Positions 41,786 through 50,747 of a stretch of DNA of 64,000 nucleotides are shown here, in pieces. Position numbers and translations under genes: made by a program. The DNA comes from Labilithrix sp. (lineage in GTDB: Bacteria; Myxococcota_A; Polyangia; Polyangiales; Polyangiaceae): contig JAHBWE010000015.1 in assembly GCA_019637155.1 (NCBI GenBank), positions 124,001-188,000 of the forward strand, read 5' to 3'. The first letter of the stretch is position 1. Each line of letters opens with the position of its first letter. The notes beneath the pieces were generated by a model. The model was not told the DNA's origin, searched no databases, and saw nothing but the letters and a program-made list of their open reading frames with translations.

Positions 41786-43267
41786 TCAGCGCTCGCACTT
41801 GCCGTTCTTCACGGTCAGGCCGGCGTCGCACTTCCAAGCGGAGCTGCGGTTCGTGCCGTTCGGATCCGAGTAGCAGTAGGTCTCGCCCTCACCGCCGCAC
41901 GTGATGCACGAGCTGCCCTCGAGGCGCGTGCCGGCGTTGCACTTCCAAGCGGAGCTGCGGTTCGTGTTGTTCGGATCCGTGAAGCAGTAGGTTTGGCCGG
42001 CGTCACCGCACGCGACGCAGGTGTTGCCTTCGAGGCGCGTACCGGCGTTGCACTTCCAAGCGGAGCTGCGGTTCGTGTTGTTCGGATCCGTGAAGCAGTA
42101 GGTTTGGCCGGCGTCACCGCACGCGACGCAGGTGTTGCCTTCGAGGCGCGTGGCCGCGTCGCAGCGCCAGGCGGAGTTGCGGTTCGTTCCCTTCGGGTCG
42201 ACGAAGCAGTACGTCTTGCCAGCCGCGCCACACGCGGTGCACTTGTCGCTCTCGAGGCGATGGCCGCCGTCGCACGAGTTGTCCGCGCAGACGGCCTGGG
42301 CTTCGCCACCGCAGGTCGGGGTCGGGTCGACCGGCTCGGGCTCGGTCGGCTCGGGCTCGGTCGGCTCGGTCGGCTCGGGCTCGGTCGGCTCGGTGCCGGG
42401 CTTGGTGGTGCCGGGCTCGGTGGCGCCGGGCTCGGTGGGCTCCGGCTTCGCGGCGCCGAAGTCGCGCGCGATCTGCTCGGGGGTCGCGGGGCCGAAGCCG
42501 TCTCTCGTGAGCGCGTAGTAGCCGGGGCCGGTGATGGTCACGTCGGGGCCCGCCCCGCTGTGGACGTCGATCTGGATGCCGCCGCTCGCCGGCGCGATCC
42601 ACCACGTGGGCTTGCCCTGGAAGTCGCGCGTGACGAACGAGGGCGCGAGCGTCAGCTCGTGCGGCTCGATGAACGCGGTGTACGGCGCGAGCGCGCGCTT
42701 GTATTCGCGCGTGTTGACGCCGAAGAACGAGCCTTCGCGGCGCGCGTCGATGAACGCGACGGGCCAGAGGTCGAAGGGCTGGCCGATCGTCTGCGGCCGC
42801 GACGCGGGGAGGTCCTCCGGACGCTGGTGCTTGACGTTGTTGCTCCAGCCGGGCGTCTTCCGCAAACCGACGGCCTTGATCGCTTCGCCGGAGAGCTGCG
42901 CGTCGAGGAGGATCATGACCGGGAACGCGCTCCGCGGGAGCGAGCCGACGACGACGGTCCCGCCCGCCTCGACGTCGAGGGTCGTCCCGATCGGCGTCAC
43001 CGTCGGCGAGATCATGCTCGCGGCGACGACCTTCACCGTGGCGCCGAGCGGATCCTCTCCGCGCGCGGTCGACGTGCACGAGAGCCGCGCGTCGGCGCCG
43101 ACGACGTCGAACCAGCAGCGCGCGTACTCGCGCCCCTTCACCGCTGTGAGCGCCTTCACCTCGGTCTGTCGCGCCTCGCTCGTGCCGGTCTCGTCGGCGG
43201 GAGCGGTGCAGGCGGCGACGGCGATGGCGGAGAAGAGGAAAGATGTAAGGAGAAGGCGGGAGCTCAT
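41786..43267 (-). CDS. Lipoprotein with four near-identical 37-aa Cys repeats
   Basis: 493 aa from the ATG at 43267. Lipobox VAAC. Residues 30-265 are a beta-rich domain I do not recognise. A Pro/Glu/Thr linker (TEPGATEPGTTKPGTEP..., about 270-315) leads into four repeats of ~37 aa with the pattern CxxCGxxGxTYCFxDPxxTNRxSAWKC. The middle two differ little at the DNA level (spacing exactly 111 bp), so they are recent duplications. Six regularly spaced Cys per unit suggest disulfide-linked extracellular modules. Role unknown; likely surface-exposed. Confidence 0.75.
   Translation of the reverse strand: MSSRLLLTSFLFSAIAVAACTAPADETGTSEARQTEVKALTAVKGREYARCWFDVVGADARLSCTSTARGEDPLGATVKVVAASMISPTVTPIGTTLDVEAGGTVVVGSLPRSAFPVMILLDAQLSGEAIKAVGLRKTPGWSNNVKHQRPEDLPASRPQTIGQPFDLWPVAFIDARREGSFFGVNTREYKRALAPYTAFIEPHELTLAPSFVTRDFQGKPTWWIAPASGGIQIDVHSGAGPDVTITGPGYYALTRDGFGPATPEQIARDFGAAKPEPTEPGATEPGTTKPGTEPTEPEPTEPTEPEPTEPEPVDPTPTCGGEAQAVCADNSCDGGHRLESDKCTACGAAGKTYCFVDPKGTNRNSAWRCDAATRLEGNTCVACGDAGQTYCFTDPNNTNRSSAWKCNAGTRLEGNTCVACGDAGQTYCFTDPNNTNRSSAWKCNAGTRLEGSSCITCGGEGETYCYSDPNGTNRSSAWKCDAGLTVKNGKCER
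41819..42262 (-). repeat. Tandem 111-bp repeat array (four units)
   Basis: Within the previous gene, the segment ACTTCCAAGCGGAGCTGCGG recurs on the plus strand at 41830, 41941 and 42052, with a diverged copy near 42163, a strict 111-bp period. Units two and three are nearly identical. The array encodes the Cys repeat of the lipoprotein and should vary in copy number between strains. Confidence 0.8.
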
Positions 43268-43356
43268 GTGCACCAATGTGTGCCAGATACATACCTCACC
43301 AAAACGGCCCTAACCGCTCGAAATTACATGATCACGCGCATCCCGCTCGCCCAACC

Positions 43357-43376
43357 ATGGATCCCGGCGGATCCAT
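43357..43376 (-). terminator. Perfect 8-bp stem-loop after the kinase gene
   Basis: ATGGATCC-CGGC-GGATCCAT lies seven bases beyond the stop of the 43384 kinase gene, on its downstream side. Perfect 8-bp stem and a tetraloop. No T-run follows on the minus strand. Confidence 0.4.
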
Positions 43377-43383
43377 CAAGGGG

Positions 43384-45417
43384 TCAGTCCAGGAACGGCT
43401 TCGAGGCGCGAAGGAGGTCGGCCGAGAGCGCGCAGAAGATCGTGCGGAGCGTCTCTTCGCGCGTCGCCACCTTCCGCATCGCCTTCGCGACGTCGTTGAT
43501 CGCGACCGGGCCCTTCACGCACGCGAGGATCTGCTCCTCGGTGTCGGAGAAGCGGAAGGCCTGGAGGCGCACCGGCAGCGGGCTGACCGGCTCGATCGTC
43601 GCGTCCTCGAGCGGCGCGAGGAGGGCCTCGAGCTCCTCCTGGCCGTAGGCGTCGCGGATGCCGCGCGCGACGATGTCGAACGGATCGATCGGGAGCGGGA
43701 ACGTCTCCTCGTGCGAGCGCGCGCCGCGCACGAAGGCCAGCTCGCCGCGCTGCCACGAGAACACCTCGGTCGTGCGATCGATCCTCTGCGCCTGGATCGC
43801 GCGCACGAGCTCGATCGGGCGGAGCACGCCGAGGCCGCAGAGCGCGTCGCCGAGGTGACCGTTGAAGCGCGGGAGCATCGCGAGCGCCATCTCCACCTCC
43901 ATCCGGAGGACGGCGCCGCGCGCGACGAGGTGCTCGCCGAACAGCTCGCGCTTGTCGGTCGACACGACGAGCTCGGGGATCCCTTCGACGTAGTAGATCT
44001 TCTTCTTCCGCGTCTGGTCGCGGAGGTAGAGGCAGCCCGTCTCGCGCTTGCTCGCGATCTGGCAGAGGCGGCGCGGGAGGAGGAGCCGATCGATCGCCTG
44101 CGCCTGGTTCTGGGAGGAGAACACGCCCTCGTCCCAGCGGAACGCGGGGCTGTTCACGAAGCGCGCGAGCTCGGTGTAGCTGCCGACGTCGCGGAACGGC
44201 GACGTCTCCCGCGCGATGAGCGCGCGCTGATCGATCCCGCCGGTGACGAACATCTCGACGAGGCGCGGATACCCGAACGGCCCGAGCGTCGGTCCGCCCG
44301 GCATCTTCGCGCGGTAGATCGAGGGCGACACCTCGCGCATCTCGCCCGGGAGCGACGACGGTCGCGCGGGCGGCGCGACGGAGCCGCGCGGAGGTGTCGT
44401 CGGCATGCGCGATCCCGGCGCGGCGAGGCTCGCGGTCTGGCGCGTCCCGGTCTCGCTCTCCGGCTCCTCGTGGCGCGAGGGCGCGAGGCCGAGCCGCTCG
44501 ATCCACGCCGCGAGCTTGCCGGGGCCGACTTGGAGGCGGCGGCGTCGGAGGACCTCCTCGAGCGCCTCCGCGAACGCGCCCGCGGTCGGGTAGCGGAGCG
44601 CGCGATCGCGGGCCATCGCGCGGAAGAGGATCGCCTTCACGTCGTCGGGGACGCGCGTGCCGGCGCGGTCGATCACGGAGAGGTCCGCGTCGCGGATGCG
44701 CATGAGCACGTCGATCTCGTTCGGCCCCGAGAAGAGCGGGCGGAGCATGACGAGCTCGGCGAGGACGATCGCGGCGGTGAAGAGATCGCTCCGCGCGTCG
44801 AGCTCCTTGCCGACGACCTGCTCGGGCGACATGTACCCGAGCTTGCCCTTGAGCTGCCCGGCGTCGGTGCGCCGCTCGATCTCCGCCGCGCGCGCGATGC
44901 CGAAGTCGGTGAGCTTCACCGCGCCGGAGCGATCGATGAGGACGTTGCCGGGGGACACGTCGCGGTGCACGAGCGCGAGGGGGCGGCCGTCCTCGTCGCG
45001 CGTGGAGTGGGCGTAGTCGAGGCCGCGGAGGACGCTGAGCACGATGTAGAGCGCGGCCTCGAGCGGGACCTCTTCGCCGCGGGCGGCCGCGGCGCGGACG
45101 AGGCGGGCGGCGGTCGTCCCGTCGACGTACTCCATCGCCATGTAGAGCTCGCCGTCGACGTCGCCGAAGTCGAACACCTGCACGATGTTCGGGTGCGCGA
45201 GGCGCGCGCAGACGCGGGCCTCGTCGATGAACATCGCGACGAAGTCGGAGTCCTGCGCGAGCTGCGGGAGGATCCGCTTCACCGCGACGACCTTCTGGAA
45301 GCCGTGCGGGCCCGCGCGCCGCGACAGGTACACTTCGGCCATACCGCCGGTGGCGATCCGTTCGATCAGCTCGTAAGGACCGAGCATGAGCGGGGCCGGA
45401 TGGATCGACGCGCTCAT
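43384..45417 (-). CDS. Ser/Thr protein kinase with DUF4388-like domain
   Basis: 677 aa. The kinase domain is residues ~12-300: Gly loop IATGGMAEVY, K47 in VAVKRI, HRDVSPGN (H151-R-D153), DFG 171-173 and GYMSPEQV. A Pro/Ser linker follows (~310-370), then a DUF4388-like region (KRETGCLYLRDQTRKKKIYYVEGIPE and GHLGDALCGLGVLRPIEL) and a C-terminal helical domain to 677. In myxobacteria such combined proteins signal through the DUF4388/PATAN type of module. No membrane segment. Divergent from the SDR gene with 20 bases between starts. Confidence 0.9.
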   Translation of the reverse strand: MSASIHPAPLMLGPYELIERIATGGMAEVYLSRRAGPHGFQKVVAVKRILPQLAQDSDFVAMFIDEARVCARLAHPNIVQVFDFGDVDGELYMAMEYVDGTTAARLVRAAAARGEEVPLEAALYIVLSVLRGLDYAHSTRDEDGRPLALVHRDVSPGNVLIDRSGAVKLTDFGIARAAEIERRTDAGQLKGKLGYMSPEQVVGKELDARSDLFTAAIVLAELVMLRPLFSGPNEIDVLMRIRDADLSVIDRAGTRVPDDVKAILFRAMARDRALRYPTAGAFAEALEEVLRRRRLQVGPGKLAAWIERLGLAPSRHEEPESETGTRQTASLAAPGSRMPTTPPRGSVAPPARPSSLPGEMREVSPSIYRAKMPGGPTLGPFGYPRLVEMFVTGGIDQRALIARETSPFRDVGSYTELARFVNSPAFRWDEGVFSSQNQAQAIDRLLLPRRLCQIASKRETGCLYLRDQTRKKKIYYVEGIPELVVSTDKRELFGEHLVARGAVLRMEVEMALAMLPRFNGHLGDALCGLGVLRPIELVRAIQAQRIDRTTEVFSWQRGELAFVRGARSHEETFPLPIDPFDIVARGIRDAYGQEELEALLAPLEDATIEPVSPLPVRLQAFRFSDTEEQILACVKGPVAINDVAKAMRKVATREETLRTIFCALSADLLRASKPFLD

Positions 45418-45437
45418 CGGCGGTAGAAGCGTATCCC

Positions 45438-46460
45438 ATGCCTTCTGGTTCCGGGACGCTCATTGGCAAGAAGCCGTCGGGAAGGGCGGTCGCGGTCACG
45501 GGCGCGGCGTCCTTCCTCGGGGCGAACCTGATCGGGCTCCTCGAGGAGGACCCCCGCATCGCCCGGATCGTCGCGGTCGACGTGAAGCCGCCGAGCACCG
45601 CGCAGCGGAAAACCCGTTTTTACGAGGTCGATTTCACCGGCGCCTCGGCGGAGGCTCGCCTCGTGGAGCTGCTCGGGGCGGAGCAGGCCGACACGCTCGT
45701 CCATCTCGCCTTCATGTCGTCACCGACCCACGCGACGGCACATGCCCACGAGCTGGAGAGCGTCGGCACCCGTCATGTTTTGGTTGCCGCGAGGCACGCG
45801 AACGTGCGCAAGGTCGTGGCCTGGTCGCAGACGCTCCTCTACGGCGCGAACCCCTCGAACCCGAACTACCTCACCGAGAAGCACCCGCTCCGCGCGCCGT
45901 CGAGCGAGCCGTGGTTCGCGGACAAGCTCGAGGCGGAGACGGAGCTCGCGCGCTTCGCCGATCGGTCGCCGGCCACGATCGTCACCGTCCTCCGCACCGC
46001 GCCGATCCTCGGGCCCACCGTGCGGAGCTACCTCACGCGCTGGCTCGCGCGCCGCCTCGTGCCGGTCGCGATGGGCTTCGACCCGCTGGTCCAGTTCCTC
46101 CACGAGGTCGACGCGATCGCGGCGTTCAAGCTCGCGATCGATCGCGATCACCCCGGCGTCTACAACATCGTCGGCGACGGGGTGCTCCCGCTGTCGACGG
46201 TCATCAAGCTCGCGGGGCGCCTCCCGCTGCCGGTCCCCCACCCGCTCGTGAGCACGGTCGGCGCGGCGCTCTGGCTGGCGCAGCTCGTCGACGCGCCGCC
46301 TTCTTTCATGCATTATCTCCGTTTCCTCTGCGTCGCCGACGGCGCGAAGGCACGCGAGAAGCTCGGCTTCCGCCCGGCGTACACGACGCGCGAGGCGGTC
46401 CTCGATTTCACCAACGCCCAACGTCTCCGCGACGTGAAGCTCCTCCACGAGGCGGTCTGA
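45438..46460 (+). CDS. SDR-type epimerase/dehydratase-like protein, atypical active site
   Basis: 340 aa. An extended short-chain dehydrogenase fold binding NAD(P). The N-terminal glycine motif is VTGAASFLGANLIG, with Ser at the usual middle Gly (S25). The catalytic YxxxK is replaced: S130 is present, but the Tyr position holds W159 (EPWFADKLEAE, K163 retained). The usual acid/base Tyr is therefore missing, so classical redox chemistry is doubtful. The family is large and related members bind lipids or regulate; function unknown. Its stop overlaps the start of the acyltransferase gene as TGATG (46458-46462). Confidence 0.78.
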   Translation: MPSGSGTLIGKKPSGRAVAVTGAASFLGANLIGLLEEDPRIARIVAVDVKPPSTAQRKTRFYEVDFTGASAEARLVELLGAEQADTLVHLAFMSSPTHATAHAHELESVGTRHVLVAARHANVRKVVAWSQTLLYGANPSNPNYLTEKHPLRAPSSEPWFADKLEAETELARFADRSPATIVTVLRTAPILGPTVRSYLTRWLARRLVPVAMGFDPLVQFLHEVDAIAAFKLAIDRDHPGVYNIVGDGVLPLSTVIKLAGRLPLPVPHPLVSTVGAALWLAQLVDAPPSFMHYLRFLCVADGAKAREKLGFRPAYTTREAVLDFTNAQRLRDVKLLHEAV

Positions 46461-48805
46461 TGGCGACGAAGAAAGCGGCGAAGGCTCCTCAACGTCGGGC
46501 AGCGCCCGACCGCCACCCCGCCGGCGCCCCGAGCACACGGCGCCCGAGCGTCACGTCGAAGCCCCCCTCCTCCCGCGCCTCGTCGACACGCACGCCCACG
46601 AAGCCCGCCGCCTCCGGCTCGACGCGCGGCTCGTCGACACGCACGCCGCCGAAACCCGCCGCCTCCAGCTCGACGCGCGGCTCGTCGACGCGCACGCCGC
46701 CGAAACCCGCCGCCTCCGGCTCGACGCGCGGCTCGTCGACGCGCACGCCGGACCGCGACGCGAAGCAGGACCGGCAGGGCAACGCCTCGAGCTCGCGCAC
46801 GCCGGAGCGCGGTGGCTCCGCATCGCGCCCGTCAAGCCGCGACGACGCGCGTGGCGCGAAGCCCCTTCGCGCGGATGCGACCTCGCGCGCAGCCGACCGC
46901 GACGACGCGCGTGGCGCGAAGCCCCCTCGCGCGGACGCTACCTCGCGCGCAGCCGACCGCGACGACACGCGTAGCGCGAAGCCCCCTCGCGCGGACGCTA
47001 CCTCGCGCGCGGCGGAGCGCGGAGGTCCGGCGACGTCGCGTCGGAGCCTCGAAGACCGCGCCGCCGCGGCCGCCACGATCGCTGGCGCGCGCCGCGACAG
47101 CGACACGAGCGCGGGCACCGGCTCGAATCTCCCCGCCGATGCGGCGCGCCGTGACGGTGCGGTGACGGAGGATGCGCGTCGCGACGGTGTCGCGGTGCAC
47201 GTGAAGGACGACACCTCGCCCGTCGATTCGACGCGCGGGCCGCTCACGGCGCGCTCGAGCGTCGCGCCGGTGCCGGGACGCTCGCCGCGCGTCGAAGCCG
47301 CCCCCGCGGTGACCGACGCGCTGAAGCAAGACGCGCCGAAGCGCGGCGACGCGCGCGAGCTCGCGGCGTTGAAGCGCGCGACCGGGGACACGGCCGTCGT
47401 CGGCGACGTCGCGTTCGTGGAGCAGAAGCGCGCGGCGCTCATCGCCGCCTCCCCCGAGGCCGCGCCCCTCTCGAACGCGGCACCGACGTCCTTCGAGACG
47501 GCGATCGACTCCGCCGCGACCGACTCGATGGCGATGACCGCGGCCTACGGCAGCGAAGCCGAAGCCTCGACCGAGCCGCGCGGCGTCGCCAAGAAGAGCC
47601 GCAAAGCCCCCGACCCCGACGCCGCCACCGCCGTGACCGTGAACGAGCCCGTGCTCGCGCAGATCCGCGAGCTCGAAGCGCAGCTCGACAAGCTGATCGA
47701 CGAGGCCTCGCGCCGCGATCTCTCCGCGCTCGCCGGCGACGACGACGACGACGACGACGCGGATGCCGATGCTGATGCCGAGGCGATGACCGAAGCCGCG
47801 GCAACCGAAGCAGCACCGGAAGCCGCTCCGGACGAGAGCACGCCCGAGCCGCCGCCGATGCCGGAGACGGAGCCCGATCTCCCCGCCTCCGCGCCCCTGC
47901 CGAGCCAGCGCCTCTCGAGCGCCGCGCTGCGCGAGAGCGAGCCGACCGCGTTCGACACCGCGCGCGAGCTACTCTCGAGCAACTTCTACCTCCGGAAGTG
48001 GGGGCGCGTCGCGATGCGGGGGCGCTCGGAGGAGGTCGACGACTTCGGGTTCGATCCCGTCTACGATCAGAAGCTCCGCGGCGTCCTCGAGTTCCTCTAC
48101 ACGCGGTACTTCCGCGTCACGACGACGGGCATCGATCGCGTCCCCGCGCGCGGGCGCTGCCTCCTCGTCGCGAACCACTCCGGCACGCTGCCCCTCGACG
48201 GCCTCATGCTGAAGACGGCGGTGAAGCTCGAGCACCCCGCCCCGCGTGACGTGCGCTGGCTCACCGAGGACTTCATCACGCACATGCCCTGGCTCGGCTC
48301 CACCATGAACCGCCTCGGCGCGGTGCGCGCGCACCAGGAGAACGCGGAGCGGCTCCTCGCCAAGGAGCAGCTCGTCGCCGTGTTCCCCGAAGGCGTGAAG
48401 GGGATCGGCAAGCTGTTCGGCGAGCGCTATCGACTCCAGCGGTTCGGACGCGGCGGCTTCATCAAGCTGTGCCTCCGCACGAAGACGCCGATCGTGCCCG
48501 TCGCCGTCGTCGGCGCGGAGGAGACGAACCCGCTCCTCTTCCGCTTCGAGTACCTCGCGAAGACGCTCGGCGTGCCGTACGTCCCCGTCACGCCGACCTT
48601 CCCCGCGCTCGGCCCGCTCGGCCTCGTCCCCGCGCCGACGAAATGGCAGATCGAGTTCGGCGAGCCGATCGACCTCGGCAACCACGGCCGCGACGCGGCG
48701 GACGACGAGCTCCTCGTCGGCAAGCTCGCCGAGCGCGTCCGCGCGACGATCCAGGCCATGCTCGACCGCGCGGTGGGCGCGCGAAAGAGCGTCTTCTTCG
48801 GATAA
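46460..48805 (+). CDS. PlsC-type acyltransferase with long disordered repeat N-terminus
   Basis: 781 aa. Residues 1-480 are low-complexity and predicted disordered: a basic start (MATKKAAKAPQRRAA), three 17-aa repeats (SSTRTPPKPAASGSTRG), three 20-aa repeats (RDDARGAKPPRADATSRAAD) and an Asp-rich acidic stretch (DDDDDDDADADADAEA) near 435. The C-terminal ~280 residues are a glycerol-phosphate/lysophospholipid acyltransferase: NHSGTLPLDGLML (catalytic His) and AVFPEGVKG, typical of a mycobacterial-type PlsC group. It likely acylates lysophosphatidate-like lipids at the membrane. The arm is unusual for the family and may tether or regulate it. Coupled to the SDR gene. Confidence 0.85.
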   Translation: MATKKAAKAPQRRAAPDRHPAGAPSTRRPSVTSKPPSSRASSTRTPTKPAASGSTRGSSTRTPPKPAASSSTRGSSTRTPPKPAASGSTRGSSTRTPDRDAKQDRQGNASSSRTPERGGSASRPSSRDDARGAKPLRADATSRAADRDDARGAKPPRADATSRAADRDDTRSAKPPRADATSRAAERGGPATSRRSLEDRAAAAATIAGARRDSDTSAGTGSNLPADAARRDGAVTEDARRDGVAVHVKDDTSPVDSTRGPLTARSSVAPVPGRSPRVEAAPAVTDALKQDAPKRGDARELAALKRATGDTAVVGDVAFVEQKRAALIAASPEAAPLSNAAPTSFETAIDSAATDSMAMTAAYGSEAEASTEPRGVAKKSRKAPDPDAATAVTVNEPVLAQIRELEAQLDKLIDEASRRDLSALAGDDDDDDDADADADAEAMTEAAATEAAPEAAPDESTPEPPPMPETEPDLPASAPLPSQRLSSAALRESEPTAFDTARELLSSNFYLRKWGRVAMRGRSEEVDDFGFDPVYDQKLRGVLEFLYTRYFRVTTTGIDRVPARGRCLLVANHSGTLPLDGLMLKTAVKLEHPAPRDVRWLTEDFITHMPWLGSTMNRLGAVRAHQENAERLLAKEQLVAVFPEGVKGIGKLFGERYRLQRFGRGGFIKLCLRTKTPIVPVAVVGAEETNPLLFRFEYLAKTLGVPYVPVTPTFPALGPLGLVPAPTKWQIEFGEPIDLGNHGRDAADDELLVGKLAERVRATIQAMLDRAVGARKSVFFG
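46580..46750 (+). repeat. Tandem 51-bp repeats (three and a fraction)
   Basis: Units start at 46580, 46631 and 46682, with a partial fourth at 46733. They encode SSTRTPxKPAASxSTRG in the disordered arm of the acyltransferase. Confidence 0.85.
46838..47017 (+). repeat. Tandem 60-bp repeats (three units)
   Basis: Units start at 46838, 46898 and 46958, nearly identical at the DNA level. They encode RDDARGAKPPRADATSRAAD in the same disordered arm. A second, unrelated repeat family in one protein points to repeated slippage duplication in this arm. Confidence 0.85.
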
Positions 48806-48808
48806 CGA

Positions 48809-49699
48809 ATGCGTGAGCGAGAGCCGCACGGCGTCCTCGTCGTCGACAAGCCGCGCGGACCGACGAGCCACGACGTCGTCGCGCGCGTACGCAAGGCGCT
48901 GAAGACGCGCGCGGTCGGACACGCCGGCACGCTCGATCCGATGGCGACCGGCGTCCTCGTCGTCGCGGTCGGCGAAGGCACGAAGCTCGTGCCGTGGCTG
49001 ACCGCGGACGACAAGACGTACGCCGCGACGATCCACCTCGGCACGACGACGCACAGCCTCGACGCCGACGGCGACGTCACCGCGTCGGCGCCCGTCCCCG
49101 ACGACCTCGCGAGGCGCCTGCCCGCCGCGCTCGAGGCGGAGCGCGCGCGCAAGGAGCAGGTGCCGCCCGCCGTCTCCGCGATCCGGATCGGCGGCGAGCG
49201 CGCCCACGCCCTCGCGCGCGCCGGCAAGCTCGGCGAGGCCGCCCTCCCCCCGCGGCCGGTCGAGGTGCGCTCGCTCACGCTCGAGCGGATCGCCGGCGCC
49301 GACGTCGACGTCGTCGTCGAGGTCATGAAGGGCTACTACGTCCGCTCCCTCGCGCGCGACCTCGCCGCCGCGCTCGGCACGGTCGGGCACCTCACCGCGC
49401 TCCGCCGGATCCGCTCCGGCGCGTTCACGATCGAGCACGCGATCGCGCTCGACGACGTCGGCCCCGAAGCGCTCATCCCCCTCGATCGCGCCGCCGCCAT
49501 CGCGCTCCCCGTCACGGTCCTCGACGACGACGGAGTCCGCGCGGTCTCCTACGGCCAGCGCGTCGCGCCCGCGCAGATGCGCGATCCGCATCGCGCGCCG
49601 TCGGCGTGGCTCGACCAGAGCGCGCACCTCGTCGCCGTCGGCGAGTGCCTCGAAGACGGCACCGGCCGTGTCCTCCGCGGCTTCCCGCGACCGACGTGA
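48809..49699 (+). CDS. truB: tRNA pseudouridine(55) synthase
   Basis: 296 aa. TruB makes pseudouridine 55 in the T-loop of tRNAs. Seen: the family N-terminus VLVVDKPRGPTSHDVVARVRK (split here), catalytic D43 in GHAGTLDPMATG, PPAVSAIRIGGERAHALAR and GYYVRSLARDLAAALG. Start is four bases after the acyltransferase stop. It ends one base before the TPR lipoprotein stop on the other strand, so there is no room for a terminator between them. Confidence 0.95.
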   Translation: MREREPHGVLVVDKPRGPTSHDVVARVRKALKTRAVGHAGTLDPMATGVLVVAVGEGTKLVPWLTADDKTYAATIHLGTTTHSLDADGDVTASAPVPDDLARRLPAALEAERARKEQVPPAVSAIRIGGERAHALARAGKLGEAALPPRPVEVRSLTLERIAGADVDVVVEVMKGYYVRSLARDLAAALGTVGHLTALRRIRSGAFTIEHAIALDDVGPEALIPLDRAAAIALPVTVLDDDGVRAVSYGQRVAPAQMRDPHRAPSAWLDQSAHLVAVGECLEDGTGRVLRGFPRPT

Positions 49700-49700
49700 G

Positions 49701-50738
49701 CTACTTCTTCTTTTTCTGCGCGAGCTCGATCTTCTTCTTCGCCGCCGCGGCCATCGGACCGTCGGGCGAGAGCTTCAGATACGTCTCCCACTCCGCGATC
49801 GCGTCGGCGAGCTTGCCCGCGTCGGCGAGCGCGTTGCCGAGCGAGTAGTGCGCGACGGCGTTGTTCGGCTCCTTCGCGACCGCCTCCTTGAAGTCCGCCG
49901 TCGCCGCGGGCAGGTCCTTCGACCCGAGCTTGCAGGTGCCGCGATAGATGCGCAGCTCCGCGACGTCCTTCACGCCGATCGCCTTGTCGAGGACGAGGAC
50001 GCACTGCTTGTAGTCCTTGAGGTTCTTGTACTCGAGCGCGACGGACGCGAGGACGCCCGGATCCGACGCCGCGATGCCGGCCGCCTTCTGGAGCTGCGTC
50101 GCGGCCTCCGCCTTCTTGTTGTTGCGCCCGAGGTGCGCGGCGTACGTGACGATCGTGATCGCGTTGTTGGGATCGAGCTTGATCGCCTCCTCGAACTCCT
50201 TGTTCGCGGCGGCGGGGTCTTCGCCCTTGCCCGAGAGCGCCATCGCGAGGTTCACGCGGATCGCGGCGCTGCGCGCGTTCTTCGCGACCGCGCGCTTCAT
50301 CAGCGCGATCGCGTCGTCGAACTTGCCGGCGTCGATCTGGAGCGCGGCGAGGTTCACCGCCGACTCCTCGAGCGCCGGATCGAGCTCGAGCGCCTTCTTG
50401 TAGTCCTTCTCCGCCTCCGCCCTCGCGCCGGTCTGGTCGTTCACGACGCCGCGGTAGTGATACGCGTCCGCCTTCTTCGGGTCCTTCTGGATCGCCGCGT
50501 CGAACGCCGCCTTCGCGCCCGGCATGTCGCCGGCCTTCAGCGCGGCGATGCCCTTCTTCACGTCGTCGCCGCTCGGCGGCGCGGTCGGGCCGGAGAGCGC
50601 GCCGGTCGGCGCGGGCGCGCTCGAGGGCGGATCTTGCGCCGCGCCGGTGGAGGCGGGCGGGGTCTCCGGCGGCTTGCTCTCGCCGCCGCACGCCGCGGTG
50701 AGGGCGAGCACGAAGAGACCGGGGATCGAAAAGCGCAT
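49701..50738 (-). CDS. TPR-repeat lipoprotein
   Basis: 345 aa. Lipobox TAAC (C17) then a Pro/Ser linker. From residue ~60 to 340 tandem tetratricopeptide repeats are visible (for example AAFDAAIQKDPKKADAYHYRGVV, AIALMKRAVAKNARSAAIRVN, EEAIKLDPNNAITIVTYAAHLG, AVAHYSLGNALADAGKLADAIAEW), about seven or eight units, ending in a Lys-rich tail (AQKKKK). TPR proteins mediate protein-protein contacts, here probably at the outer membrane. It follows glnD by nine bases with an AGGAG site, so it is probably in the same operon. Confidence 0.85.
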   Translation of the reverse strand: MRFSIPGLFVLALTAACGGESKPPETPPASTGAAQDPPSSAPAPTGALSGPTAPPSGDDVKKGIAALKAGDMPGAKAAFDAAIQKDPKKADAYHYRGVVNDQTGARAEAEKDYKKALELDPALEESAVNLAALQIDAGKFDDAIALMKRAVAKNARSAAIRVNLAMALSGKGEDPAAANKEFEEAIKLDPNNAITIVTYAAHLGRNNKKAEAATQLQKAAGIAASDPGVLASVALEYKNLKDYKQCVLVLDKAIGVKDVAELRIYRGTCKLGSKDLPAATADFKEAVAKEPNNAVAHYSLGNALADAGKLADAIAEWETYLKLSPDGPMAAAAKKKIELAQKKKK

Positions 50739-50747
50739 CGGGTTCTC

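Noticed and set aside
41819..42262. 111-bp repeats as a possible mobile-element remnant
   Set aside because: They lie entirely in one reading frame and encode a Cys module; no terminal inverted repeats or transposase.
46580..47017. Short regular repeats that might be a CRISPR array
   Set aside because: The units are in frame, directly adjacent with no spacers and encode a protein repeat.
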